Below, piece after piece: positions 22,970-35,480 of a stretch of 64,000 bases of DNA (position 1 is its first letter; each line of letters starts with the position of its first letter). The stretch covers positions 5,350,382-5,414,381 of the forward strand of contig OV121088.1 in the NCBI GenBank assembly GCA_921293015.1. The letters are read 5' to 3'. The position numbers and the translations under genes were made by a program. This stretch comes from Phorcus lineatus. Its lineage: Eukaryota > Mollusca > Gastropoda > Trochida > Trochidae. The notes under the pieces were generated by a model. It did no database searches and was not told the origin of the DNA. It was given only the letters and a program-made list of their open reading frames with translations.

Positions 22970-24260
22970 TTAAGTGACATCTTAGAATGGCAGATTTACG
23001 TCTGTCGTATTCCATGCGTTAGTCTAAGCGTGACGGACTAAAATAACGCGGACTTTGTGCCAAGGGAAGAATTCTTAACTCCTTGACAAAGGCAATGAAA
23101 GATATTGAAATGCTGGTGAAAATGAGACATTTATTACAACAACACGAATCGTCCTTTGGAAATTCCTACAGTCGAGCTAGACACCTGGAAATCTTTATAT
23201 GGGTGGATGGTCACGTGTCAATGGGCTCCATTACGTCATCCTCACGCGTGAAAACACGATACGTCGCGTTGATTGGACGGCCATTGTATTATGGTCACGG
23301 AGTGGTCATTAGAATGCAATAGTCGTCATCAAACTATCATTTAAAAGCCATTTGCTCTCATGTGCAGATCGAGTTGTATATTGTTGTTAGTGACAATTAT
23401 CTGCTAATCGGGTCCATTTTGCCTGCTTAAAACCCTCTTTGTATGCAAGAGATGTGTAGAAATGCTTGATCCCTTGTTTGGATCCGGCCAGGACCTTTTG
23501 GCTTCCTTTACCAAAGGTTTCCTCGCTGACAACCGTGGACAGATCTATTTAACTCGGAGAAGCTTTGATCTTGATAAACGAGTCGCTGCCTTGGAAGAAA
23601 GAAAAAGATCGTGGACTTAATTCTATGATGACCGACAGTATTCTTTCAATTATGGACTAATTTTCAAACATTAGGTGAAGAATTCATCTCTTTAGGTCTC
23701 AAAATGGCGATCTGTAAGGATTTTAAGTGGAATTTGACTGTCACCGCCTTGTGCTTCCCGTGCATCATGCTTTATTTAAAGATTAAGTCCCCCATCAAAT
23801 AAGGTCCCCGGAATCTAGTCAATGAGGAAGAAGGGCTAGAAATGTCCTCACCAAAGCCTAAAGTTTCTTTACAGCCATTTACCCCCAATAAAATGGGGTC
23901 ATGAAAAATGCACGCACATGATCAAGTTTTAATCGGCAGTAACGACGGATTAAGCACAAACAAAAACCTTGGTTCACTACCCTAGTGGCGAATTACTCGG
24001 GTTATTCTGTAAACACTGTCACACTTGCGACTCTTTATGACAAGTGAATTTCCTAAAATAAATTCAATCTATATCTGCAGCTTGGGTTAATGTTGCCAGA
24101 ACGACCATGGTCAAGGAATTAGTCATGATTATTGCCCCTGTACAAATTACACCTATTGGCTGTGGCACACATACCGTCTCCTTACAGGCTGTAAAAGTTG
24201 ATAACTTCACCCAAGCCACGGATACCAAGCTTTGTACAATGATCGTAAACTTTATTCTTT
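22970..24260. promoter_or_regulatory. Candidate cis-regulatory island 9 (about 1.3 kb)
   Basis: A long stretch of mixed noncoding sequence. A tight trio lies at 23212-23250: the E-box CACGTG, the ATF-like TTACGTCA and CACGCGTG, an N-box-like palindrome. A TCF/LEF-type CTTTGATC lies at 23563-23570. ACCTTTTGGC and CCTTTACCAAAGG occur near 23493 and 23507. Frames at 23083-23322 and 24064-24309 have no domain and their strands conflict. Confidence 0.35.
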
Positions 24261-24689
24261 TTTCGCGAAAACTTGAAAAAACGCATAAAGATGAAATTTG
24301 AAAAGTCATTGCGTTAAATTAGTATTTTTTAAATTAAATTTAAAAGTTCTAAACGTCTGACCTTCTATTAACATCCAAATTCTTATCTTCTTACATTGTT
24401 ACCTTTTCAAATTCAATGTTTTATGAGGAATTCCGGCTTTTTTACCCTGTGTCTAGACATTCTTAAAAATATCCTTATTCAAACAATATGGAAGTAGATA
24501 TTTACAAATTAACTTATATCAAAACAATCACTTTGTTTTCAATTTAAATTTAATTTTAAATGCATAGAAGTGCCAATATAGAAACAAATTCAAGTTAGTT
24601 AAAGGCAATATAGGTTTATCTACTTTCGCGTGGGATACATTCGCTTCTAAATAAGATCTGATATAAATCAAATGACCGTTTTGGAAATT
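24261..24689. other. AT-rich intergenic sequence
   Basis: Nothing recognisable. Confidence 0.5.
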
Positions 24690-25260
24690 ATCGCTTAATG
24701 TTTTGCTATAGTACCTTATTAGAAATAACCTCTATTGATATATCTCCAAAGGTCAGACCGTCTATCGTGACCTTTTGCTCCTGTTTTCAAAGCAGGTCTC
24801 TCATTCCCCTAACAAATGAGTATATCACCAACGCTGCACTTAACTTCTTCCTGACATGCGCAAGTTTTATACATCCCAGCCAATCAAATCAAGTGAAGAA
24901 GGAGAAATTAAAGATGGCGGATAGGGAGAACCTATCCATCTTGACGTAGGTTGCCGGTTGTAGAGCGATGCGTAAGATCGTTTGAGAAGAGTTAATTTTC
25001 AGAGAGGCGAAAATGAGCGCCTGGATAATGTATGAGAATCACGTAGATCCTTGGCTTTGCTATAAAGACGGATGTGTAAACAATGATCAGAGACGTGGAT
25101 AGAGTCCGAGGGTAAATGGAATATTTGGATTAAGTTAATAAAATCGTATCCATGGTTATTAACTATCGATGAGTAAACCATGCAGCTCGCCGAAGCGACA
25201 CAGAGACATAAAGACAAGATCGACGCTAGTTTATCACTTCGGTGCTCAATTTTCAATTTC
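24690..25260. promoter_or_regulatory. Candidate cis-regulatory island 10 with nuclear-receptor palindrome
   Basis: AAAGGTCA at 24748-24755 and TGACCTTT at 24768-24775 are perfect inverted 8-mers with a 12-bp spacer. AGGTCA is the nuclear-receptor half-site and AAAGGTCA is the extended form favoured by HNF4/COUP-type and monomeric receptors. A YY1-like AAGATGGCGG lies at 24911-24920. Frames on both strands lack domains. Confidence 0.38.
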
Positions 25261-27059
25261 TCCCCAAAATTTTATTCCGAAATATTTTTTTCAATTATTT
25301 CGCAGCCAAATATTTCTAATAAAATTCAAATTCTCGTTAACAATGGATTTTGTTAAGAATGATCGTCTGAGAAGCGCGTTCCGAATAGATTTTTTTAAAT
25401 AATTGAGATTCTTCTAAATATTGAAAAGTCAAGTTGTTTTTGGAAGTTTGTCGGCCACAGACATCATGGCGATGACTGAAAACAAAGCAAGAAAAATTGT
25501 TCCAAAAAATTCAGAGGAATTTATCGTGAAAGTTATTCCTTGCTTTATTCTATGGGAAAGACGTTTAACTTATTAGAATAATATTTATGAACAATATCAA
25601 AACGTATGGTACACTGACAAATTGAATCTTGAGAAAATTGAGAACATCTCCAATAGTACCTTACAAATAAGAAATATGAAATTATATCTTTAAAACGCAT
25701 TTAAATTGTAAAACGTACGAGAGGAAGTGTCATCATAAAACTTTAACATATTCTTTCTCATTCATTAATATTAGAAAAGGTTTGAATATATCATTTGCAA
25801 AGCAATACAATACGTCTCATAGAGTGTACCCATCACACGGTGATAGAAAATCTAACCCTTATATCGTCTCTCAAATATAGCGACACAATTTGAGGAGAGA
25901 TTGCAGAGTAAGTATTTATGTATTTGAAATTTTACTATTTTTAGATGCAATAGTTTTATGGTGTGTCGTAGGACAAATGACCGGATGTTGTGATTATGTT
26001 TTAACGTGCCATTATGTAAATGATTTTTTGCATTTTAAAAAACTAAAATACTTTTCTTATTCTTCTCCTTATTTTATCGAGGGCATTTTAATTTTATCAG
26101 CAAATCCTGTATGTGTTCATATCAGAAGACTAATTGTTTAGGTTCAACTAATGTCCAAATAATTATGCTTTCATTTCCGATTGAAATTACTTCAATGATG
26201 TCATAGCATAATGATATTGTTTATGTCATGTTTTTTGGTGTGATTATAGTGAATGTGAGGTCATCAGACTATTATGTCAGCATTGTGAAGCGCAATTGAT
26301 GACGTTAACACCCCAACTTCGTATAATCTGGGATGTAAAAAGTAAAATTCTTCTATCCAAAATTTCAATCATTACTTCAAGGAGATATCCCTCAATCTGT
26401 CAATATCGCCTTAGAAACAGTTTCTTAAGTTAACTCACTTTCTTCTGCAGAACGGATGTCGACCCAGATCCAATGATATGACGTCACTCCCACATGCGAT
26501 GACAGCATAACAGTACGACGTTATTGGCAACTTTTTAACTGTAATGCAACTTTTCCAAGCCACCGTCAAGGCATATGATAAACAGGAGACAGTTTTCACT
26601 CTAACATGGTCTCGTCAAATGAGTGAAAAATCGTAATCCTGTGAATCAATGAGACTTAGAATAACATTACTCTGATCAATAATATCTACTCCATACACCA
26701 TACACCGTTTCTTTAACCTACAGTGACGTATACACTGACACTTTGTATCTGAAACACAATGGTGTAGGTAAAGTGATTCATTAACAACAATGCTAAAGTT
26801 TTTAACCTTGACAAGAAAGTGCAAGTATGCCAAAATATAGATTTAACAAGACTATATATTTTTTTGCAAATTTATCTTTGTTAAATAACGTTTTTGAGGA
26901 TCATGGTGACATATAATCATACTTTTTTATGAAATATACAGGGCTTAGGGGATTCCGAAATATATAATATTTCCTATATTATAAGTAAAGAGCGCTATAA
27001 CCAAAACACTCGAATGACAGTTATTCAGTTAGGTCATGTGTAAATAACGCTAACATTGC
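25261..27059. other. AT-rich sequence with a mixed patch at 26200-26620
   Basis: Mostly AT-rich. The patch at 26200-26620 is more complex and includes TGACGTCA at 26479-26486 and several TGATGTCA or GATGACG words. Frames at 25890-26141 and 26615-26833 show no homology. Confidence 0.4.
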
Positions 27060-28500
27060 TTATCTGCAAATTAATTTGATATGAGCTGGGTAAGGAGGGA
27101 AATCATTACTAAGACGTTAACGGACACTTTTCTCGCGGATACTACACCCGAAGAAAGGATTTTTAAGTGGGCAATAGCCTCTGTTAATGTCTCCTGTTTC
27201 ATTTTCACACATTAAGTTGATGGTTATAGTGCACAGCGCGGTGCAGTTCTAAAATCTTAACCAAAAATAAAAAATCGATGAACGCAGTATCAAATACCTC
27301 CTAAACGTAAAATACCTTTGCTTAAAAAGTCGACTTTTCTTCATAATGTTGCTTTAAGTATAGAAGGGAGACAACTCTTTATCATAGCTGTGAAAATGAC
27401 ATCCCCCTAGTTACGAGATAAAGCCGCTGCGACCACGGCCGGTGATTGATGCTAATGGTGAGCATGTGTAAGCGAGGGAAGCGCCAAATTCCTCGGCTTT
27501 TGTAGCGAGAGAAACATCTGTACATAAACAGACACGGGACTCGGGGATAGTACACACTGCCGCGTCAACATTGACAATTACTAATGACAGACAATTTCCA
27601 CCAATGTCTGACCTTGTCACTTCGAAATTTTATTTCTTCCCGGGGCATGTTTGGAGTGATCTGTCGGAGACATATTTAGCCAACGTCATCGGTTATTTCA
27701 AATTAAATTGGACCTGAAAAAGACCAGCATAACGCTGATCTCTGTGCCAAAATGGCGGAGTTACCAAGGGAGGTAATTAGGTATTGGTGTTGAAATGGAT
27801 AGCCGCTATTAAAATATTTCCGTGATTATTTTTAAGATGACCGTGTTCCCATGCAGGTTCGAGACTTACAGAGCAAAGATTTTAACATAGAATGATTTAA
27901 TTTGTAATTATAGTTCAATTTGTCTCGCAAGGAGGTCATAACCCTTTTAAATTAGTTGTACTTTGGCGCAAGATTAAGCTGACGGATGCGGTGTTGAAAG
28001 TTATCAACAGCGGTCCCTCTTTCTCATAAACAAGATGATTTACAGCAAAATAAGACTCGTTATTGACACAAATATGTTGACACCGTCCAACCGCAAGGAT
28101 CATATTTACTATTTCTCGTCTTAAAAGCGTTTTGATGAAGATTAAATTTTATTACGAGATGCTGTAAACATCTCACACATGTCAATAAATGGCTGATTTA
28201 GCCGTGTTTACTGAGCAATAGCCCTAGTAGGAGTCGATTAAACTTCGTATACAGGCGACTATCTTAATTAATTGAGCAGACCTAATGAGATTATTTTTCA
28301 TATGTTATGACGTGTAAACGTCGAGCAACAGTTTCCTTATTTCAGGAAGGTAATTAAGTTTTCGAATGATCACAAGATGATTGAACGATTTTTCGATATT
28401 TGAAAGATTTGGGACGACTTTTTAACATTGAATTTAATCAGGCGATGAGTAACAAGCACTTTTGCTGACTTTGTCGTGAACACGTAGAGTGCTGCTTAAA
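27060..28500. promoter_or_regulatory. Candidate cis-regulatory island 11 (about 1.4 kb)
   Basis: Extended mixed noncoding sequence with CpGs, an AAAATGGCGG YY1-like site near 27749, TAATTA near 27775 and repeated homeodomain-type words (TTAATTAATTGAGC near 28264, GGTAATTAAG near 28350). A minus-strand frame at 27411-27620 shows no domain. Confidence 0.3.
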
Positions 28501-29014
28501 CGGTTATCAGAATGATGATTAGAAAATGTAGAAAAATGTGATGGACATATGAACTCATTCCTGACAATGGAGACTTCGAGTTGGGAATTGTAAATTTAAC
28601 TCGGTTTATATATTCAATTTTGCATTGAAATCTTATTCTCGAAGGATTTGCGACTTTCAACTTAAATTTGAACTGGTTTAACTTTTTTCTCAAACTTCGA
28701 CGGTTATAATTTAGAATCTGGATGACCAAGAACCTCAGGAAATATGCCTTTCCTCAATTTTACAGATTAGACGTCTAGAAATAATTTGAATGGTAATCCA
28801 TATCAATGATTTCATTATGTATTAAAAGAATATATCCTTGTTTTAAAATATGACTCACATTCAACGTGTTATCATTTGAATATGAAAGTTTTGAAGAATT
28901 TCAAATTGATGTATGATACGATGCTCGTTACTAAAATAATGATTAATAAAGAAATTGTGACATACGGAAGTCTGCCTTATGAATTTAACGAAACTGGTGC
29001 AACTTTTGTAACCC
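28501..29014. other. AT-rich intergenic sequence
   Basis: Nothing recognisable. Confidence 0.45.
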
Positions 29015-29263
29015 TCTATTCATCCTGGTAAAACAAGAAGGACACCCAAGCTGGACAGGTCGACGGTTAGAAGCCAGACTAATTTTGAGTCCTTCTAAAA
29101 CCTGTTGTGTATCTCTCACTATGCCTTTCTTTCCGTCTTTTCCCTCAACCTTTCGATCCCTTTCTCCCTTATCTGTCCACTCCCTTTTGGATGCTTGTCA
29201 TCCACGTGTTTAATAACTGAAATATTGTTCAAAGCACGTTAAACCCCAACTCACTCACTCACC
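29015..29263 (+). mobile_element. SINE-like repeat, copy B (longer copy)
   Basis: The last 110 bases match copy A (19541-19655) in the same orientation and end in ACTCACTCACTCAC. Upstream lie an A-box-like TGGTAAAACAAG at about 29026 and a B-box-like GGTTAGAAGCC at 29065-29075, which differs at one base from GGTTCGANNCC. The spacing of about 40 bases fits a tRNA-derived RNA polymerase III promoter. The exact 5' end is uncertain. Confidence 0.5.
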
Positions 29264-29289
29264 GCATAGTAAAGTCATATGTTAGATAC

Positions 29290-30340
29290 TTTTGGGGGTA
29301 TAAAGTTCTAGAAAATTGATGATTGGTAACCTTCGGTTGGTTAACTTTTAACCTTTGACCTTGTCACGATGACCCGGATGCTAGGATGCACTCGGCTTGT
29401 TGCGGGGTAGCTGCACTTCGGATGTTCCTGACATAAATTTGTCAACTACAATAATAACATTTGGTTTACGTCAGGCCCCTTCACCGGGTACAGGGGTAAA
29501 GGGTAGGACCCGTCGTTTTACAAAGGGGTATGTTTAATCACCGGTTATCTGAAAGGAATAGTTTGGTTTCGGCGGATTTAATACTTGTCGTTTTGGGATT
29601 TCAAATTTCAATAGTTGCTCGTGAATTGAATTCTCCCGTCGTGGACAAAATCGCCTCCAAAGGTTTCACTCAGATATAAAGGAGGTTGAGAAAGCTTTTG
29701 ATATTTTGTCGGTGTTTATTACCCAAGGGCGTGATAATCAGGCCCCAAGATAAACACCCCCTATCCGTCAATCCCCGATTTCTGATTTACTGTCTGCATA
29801 CCGCGCGCGAGTAACGCTGTATCCACGGGTAGTGTTAGGCGCGAGATAAGGCCCTTGCTATATTCACCCAGTCTCCTAATAAATGTCCAACCACTAAATA
29901 ATGGTACAATTAACTTCCTAGTTTCTCACAGTAAATTTCACCTTCCCATAAATGCATCATTTTCTACTTTTGTCATTCACTGGTAACATAGATATCGTAC
30001 GATACATCAAACCCCGTCGACAGAGTCAATACTCAGCGACAGCACCGAGAATAGAGCGAAGCCAATGGGATGCTGTCACGGCGTTTACAAACTGCCTGTA
30101 ACTCAAGGATGTGATAGCAAGTCCTAGGCCGGGTATAGGACGGCCCTAAGGATAATCTAAGAATATAACTGTGACAGCCTGTAACTCACAGGTTTGAGAG
30201 CAAGTCATAATCTTCATGCGTTCTCTCTAAATAGGGACGGGTTCGACCAAAGCTGAACTGTTGCTATGGAAGGTGTGTAACAAGTTGTCATGGAAACTAG
30301 AAATATAATGGGAGGGTGTTTGAACCAGGACGAGAGTGGT
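29290..30340. promoter_or_regulatory. Candidate cis-regulatory island 12
   Basis: About 1 kb of mixed noncoding sequence with CpG-rich patches (ACCGCGCGCGAG near 29800, GGCGCGAGATAAGG near 29838). A direct pair of TGACC half-sites lies at 29356-29374 (TTTGACCTTGTCACGATGACCC), the first resembling an ERR/FTZ-F1 site. A GGCCGGG-type patch lies near 30127. Confidence 0.3.
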
Positions 30341-30929
30341 TTTATTCCACTCTTGGGTGTCTTTTTCTATAAAACTTTTTAGCATTATTTTTAGTATTTA
30401 ATCTCTGTCGGGTATGTGTTCAATTTATCCCCCATTTTTTTTAATGATGGCATACATTTAGGCTAGAATTTTCTTTTTAGGTTTTAAGACTATGGTCTTC
30501 GAAATTTTCCATTAATCCTTATAATCGTTACATTTGTGAAAGTATAGCAAATGATCCCCGTTGTTTTTAATTACATGTTCTTTATTTATTTCTTATAAGT
30601 CTATATCATAAAATGCGTGCAATAATGTTTTTGAGGTAAATTAATAATTATTGTAAAAAGGGACGACATTTTCTTTCTTTTTGAAATGGTCATCAATTTT
30701 ATTACCAACAAGTAACCAACACGTATATAACAACCTACGTCGTAAAGCACACGACTTTACTGCGATTGTCTGTGTAAGTATGAAATATATTTATTCTTTA
30801 TTTGGAGACGGTAATACTCGGAAAGATGACTGGGTTATACACAATAATTCCCAATATTATGAAAGGGCTCGAAAAAGCGAATTCATTGTACATAAACGTG
30901 AACATGAAGCTGTTTAATTACTCTTAAAC
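30341..30929. other. AT-rich intergenic sequence
   Basis: A 78-codon frame at 30681-30917 has no recognisable domain. Nothing else is seen. Confidence 0.45.
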
Positions 30930-31650
30930 GAGGACGATATGAATTATTTTACCGTATATCTCGCCTCCATCGAAGGTGAGCGTATGGATGGGCTAGAGTT
31001 CACAACATACATATGGAATATATGCATACAGCCCACTTCCAGTGGCTCTTAATAGATAATAAAGGCGATATTTAAACCATTTAGGTTCCACAGTTGACGA
31101 GAGGAGTCGGACTCTTTGGCCTCGACTCTGAAGAGAAACTGGAGCAATTAAACTTCTCCTTGCGAAATAAAACGGGTTTTTCGTACGTTTAAATTCTATT
31201 TGATGAGCGGGACTGGACCTATATGCAGCCTTTTACTACCGTCCTATGGATTCCTAGTGGTGATATTACAAATCTATGAACTACGGCTGGACCGAAGACC
31301 AATTTTGTGGCTCAATAATATCGCCTCCCCCCAGTTTCACTACATTTATGCCACCACGGCTTGTATTAAATTCGCACAAACGCAGCATTCTTAGCCATAT
31401 TCCCGCCGTGGATTAATCGCCCGTGAACAATCGTCTATTATATACCTGCAATCCCTTCCCTTTGATGTCGCCGACTTTGCATTTTACCTGAGTTATCGTC
31501 TTTGGTGGGATGACGTCACAGTTAGTTGAGCCCAGGTGAGGAATTGTGCTAAATAGCGACTGGTTCCCCTAATGGAGGTTACGGGTGGGTAAATCTTCTA
31601 CAAACAAATCTATTAGCCCCCTGCAGAGGGAAATGTCTTTTTCTGCCTGG
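30930..31650. promoter_or_regulatory. Candidate cis-regulatory island 13
   Basis: Mixed noncoding sequence with an ACATATGGAATATATGCAT stretch near 31011, GATAATAAAGG and GAGCAATTAAAC words, and TGACGTCACA at 31511-31520. A 64-codon frame at 31200-31394 shows no domain. Confidence 0.3.
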
Positions 31651-33039
31651 TTGCTTACAAATTGTTGCCGTGAATATGATTATCATACAGTTCTATGTAA
31701 ATTAAGAAGTCTCGCTGTTTGATCACAGCTTTATTTGAGAACACTCCCGTCTTTGTGATGTGAAACCGGGGAGCACAGAAACTCCCCACACTGTCATAGC
31801 TGGTCGGCCGTGTAGAGAAATTGAATACATGTGCTTTCACGAGTTTGACATACGATACTGTTTCAAAATACTTAATCGGCTACTTTGTAAACGGGAGGTG
31901 TTGATTTATATTTTGATTGGTAAAAGGCTAACTTCATGGTAAATACATTATCAGAACTTTCAAAGTTCCACTTTTGCATGACTACGTTTTTGGAATTTCA
32001 CATTTTCTGGCTTTATTATCAAAGTCGAGAATTACTTTCAAATGAATCGTGCATTATGATGTATATTAGAGACAGAGACTATAAAAGCGCCACACACTGC
32101 GCTACGGGGTGATCTGATTTAATAAAAGCATCACAATTTCAGATCGGTTGGGGCCATAAAGTAGCGCATCATGCTTTGTGGCATGATTTGGTTAGATTAT
32201 GAGCGTTAATTTAGTTATTCACTCTTGGGGAAACTTGAAAGTAAATTGACAAAGTCGTTACTTGGTGATATCTCTTTTTCTGTACAGGAATTACCATCAT
32301 AATATAAGACATAATGATATATAATAATGCAACATTGTCAAAGTTTTCGTTTGTCATTAAAATCCAATATGTACATAAATTGATAAATACATTTTGCAAA
32401 CAAAGTACAAAAACATTATATAATTTTATTCCTAGTTACTTTCTATACTACGATGTTAATTTGTGAAAAGAAATTCTCTATTACTAAGTAAAACATACAG
32501 GAAAACATAGTTTATTCTGCTTTTAAAATGACTCATTCTTAGATGTAATGTAAATCTTGACTATTCTTGGAATGACTTGGAAAGTTTATAATCAAATTTG
32601 TATATATACCTCTTCAAAGCGTAGCAATCTATTATATCGTTAAAATGCAAAAGTTTCTAAAGCTTTTTACTGACTTCTCTTATGAAAATATAACCCCGAT
32701 CTATTTATTCGGCCCTTCCCGAGATGAATTATGGTTACATGCGAGCAAGAATTTTATTCACTGAAAGAAAGCAACCAATCTTTATATCACACCAATCTAT
32801 ATCTAAACATCACAAATGATGGATAAATAAATTGTAAAGAATTCATTTTAAAATTGTAATGCTTCTCAAAGAACAAGAACTATTTATTGAAAAGCATGAT
32901 TCAGTTAAAACAACAGCATTTTTAGCATGTACTAGGCAGTTTACTCCCACTCAACAAGACCTTCTATACATTGGATGTGTCAATCTCTAGCAAAATACTT
33001 TATTTATAGAAAAGTAAATCCTGTCATTAATTTCACCTA
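31651..33039. other. AT-rich intergenic sequence
   Basis: Small conflicting frames on both strands at 31655-31942 show no domain. Nothing else is recognised. Confidence 0.45.
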
Positions 33040-33450
33040 TCGGCAATAATTCAGACAACCCCGTTCATCGACACAATTACACTTGGTATTGTTTCACTGA
33101 CGATGTTTATGATGATTAATGTGACATAGCACCATAACAACAATACTGTGACCACATATCGCTTCAATACTCCCACTTGTAATTGCTTGCTTTAATGAGG
33201 GCTTCCATTGATGCTCAGTAGCGGATAATAAGATAACATTATTATTGTATACTATCTGAGCCATCTGCTGAAGGTGTAATGGGGATCTCGTTAAACTTTA
33301 ACGATACCCTTTGTTGAGGTCTTCACCCTGTGTTGTGGCTTCTGTACCGTGGCTACCCTCATAAAAATATCATGCTTTCAGATGTGTGGACTGGTGAAAT
33401 GGCTTCCAAAGGCGGAGTATGGAAGGGCTTGATGTTGTTTTTGATGTTGT
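33040..33450. promoter_or_regulatory. Weak regulatory-island candidate
   Basis: Slightly more complex noncoding sequence containing AATGAGGGC, GGATAATAAGATAAC and TTAACGATACC words. The support is compositional only. Confidence 0.18.
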
Positions 33451-34539
33451 CAACATTTTATGATCAGTTTGTTGAAGTCATGTGATGACCCGTTTGAAAT
33501 TGGTTTGACACCTGTTGACAGTGCACCGATGGCTACTTTAGGACAGTTCAATAAGTTTGATGTCCTAATCATCCCTGTTGATTATTCTACCATGTGTCTT
33601 ATGCGTTGGAAAAATAATCTTGTCAATAAGTTGCTAATTTGTACGATATGTAAATTGTATGTTAAAAAAATTATCATGTAAAATGGTTGGTGGTTTCCAG
33701 AGAATTAAGAGTTTGATTTTTCGTTTGATAGCGTGGTAGATATTTTCACTTGCTTGTTAAAACACCCATAAAAGATAGGATTTTGTCATAACATTGGCAG
33801 TTCCAACTGTGACACAATTTGATGATTTATTATAAAATGGAAATTGTCAACAATAAAAATGATATTGTTGAAATTTTCATCTAGTAGCATTTTTGACCTT
33901 ATTTGATAATTTATTTCAAAGAAAATTAATGGTCAATAACAAAAATTATTTTGTTGAAAGAATCATCTGGTGAACCGTTTGCAGCTAAATCGATGATGCA
34001 AATTTTTTCATATGAATTTAAAAATTGGAAATTTTTGATGACTAAAATCAAAATTTAAATCAAACATAGACGGTTTTACATCATCGATATCCATGCCGGT
34101 TGTAATATGATCTATAGCCATATTGATGAAAGGACCGAAATATTACCAGTAATTTAGGATGAAGATGTTGAAGCCATATTAATTTTCCAAACTGTTTAAA
34201 ACATTTATATATGAAATGAACATGTCAATGGTGTCATTTTATTACCCAATTTCTTTTGATTACGAGCATATTTCAATAAAACTACAGGATCAATGCACTT
34301 TGCCATTTATCCTATTCAAATCCGCACGTTGAAGTGCTAACCATATCTATAAGGAACATACATTTTACATCATAAATCTATCAGTGCGATTATTCATGAA
34401 TCAGAATTTATCGACCAATTTGGTGTAGTTCAATTGCATAATTGAACCAGAGTATATGTCATGTATTGTAACATATCGAAAGAAATTTTATACTTTGTAT
34501 TACAATTGCTTTAAATGAACCTGGCTTTATACTCATGAA
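33451..34539. other. AT-rich sequence with an 84-bp duplication
   Basis: AT-rich. It contains the degenerate tandem repeat listed at 33818-33985. A 73-codon frame at 33460-33681 shows no domain. Confidence 0.45.
33818..33985 (+). repeat. Degenerate tandem duplication, period 84
   Basis: Two units begin TTTGATGATTTATT (33818) and TTTGATAATTTATT (33902). Both continue through GTCAACAATAAAAAT-like and ATTGTTGAAA segments to CATCTAGTAGC or CATCTGGTGAA. Considerable divergence implies an old duplication. Confidence 0.6.
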
Positions 34540-35480
34540 TCGAAACTTGAACGAAGTCTGAAAATGTGTATTGCAAGCAGCACAATTAACACTACCGGCA
34601 TGAAAAGTAAGCCCTAGTGTTATGTTTTAGTGAAAGTGGAATGGCATTAAGTCAATCAATTTCTTTTACACGCAGCGTAAGTGAAAAATTGTCGATCCGG
34701 ACATTGTGTTGATTTGATATATACAATGACTGATTTCATCTCGAGGTGTTGGAACGGATCATTGCCTCACTTTGTCCAGTGAAAATAATTACCCTTTTTA
34801 TTCAATTATTATGTGATATTATAGGGAATTCATCGCGTACAATTGAAATATGATTCAGATGGTGATGAACAGGCCGACTGGTGTGCAAATGTAACAGAGA
34901 TAATTGATATGTTATGGAAGTCACTCAAACTAACACAATTGTCATTGACTTAACCATAGCGGACAAAGCAAGTTGGCGAGTCGTTAATACAAACCGGGAT
35001 ACATTCGCTAAAGGTCGTATTGTCTTTTTATGCACCTTCCACTTTATGTGATAAATGGATTTTACCATGAATAGAGTATGGAGGAATTATTGTCAAATCT
35101 ACAACAATTAATGGATATTTATAGTCGTCAATAACTATTACAAGCATTCTGGTTCTTTAATCCATTATCACTTAAAGCCGGGAGTGAAGGAAGGCAAGCA
35201 AATGTCTACACACATGGTGTTCATTAATTCACTTTGTATCGACACGGACTGCTCCGTATGACACTAAAACCAATGCCGGGGGTTCAAATTCAACATTGCC
35301 TCTTTTTCTGAAAGGTAGCGCTCAATCAAGACGACCGGGCGTCCATTTCGGGCCATGATTTTAAAGAAATCGTTCATACATCTTTCAATATTACATTTTG
35401 CCAATGTTGGTTTTAAGATAATGCATTCCCTTGCATTCAAATTGATTGCGATTTAAGACCATAATTGACAAAAAGCTAAT
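34540..35480. promoter_or_regulatory. Candidate cis-regulatory island 14
   Basis: Mixed noncoding sequence of about 0.9 kb with TAATTG, GATAATTGATATG and TTTAATCCATTATC words and a CpG patch near 35335 (ACGACCGGGCG). No frame with a domain. Confidence 0.28.

Noticed and set aside
27411..27620. Cys-containing 69-codon frame on the minus strand
   Set aside because: No recognisable domain and no splice sites; it lies in a noncoding island where frames open by chance.
30230..30260. B-box-like GGGTTCGACC
   Set aside because: Isolated; no cloverleaf around it.
35225..35310. tRNA B-box-like GGTTCAAATTC
   Set aside because: No A-box at proper spacing and no acceptor-stem pairing could be drawn.
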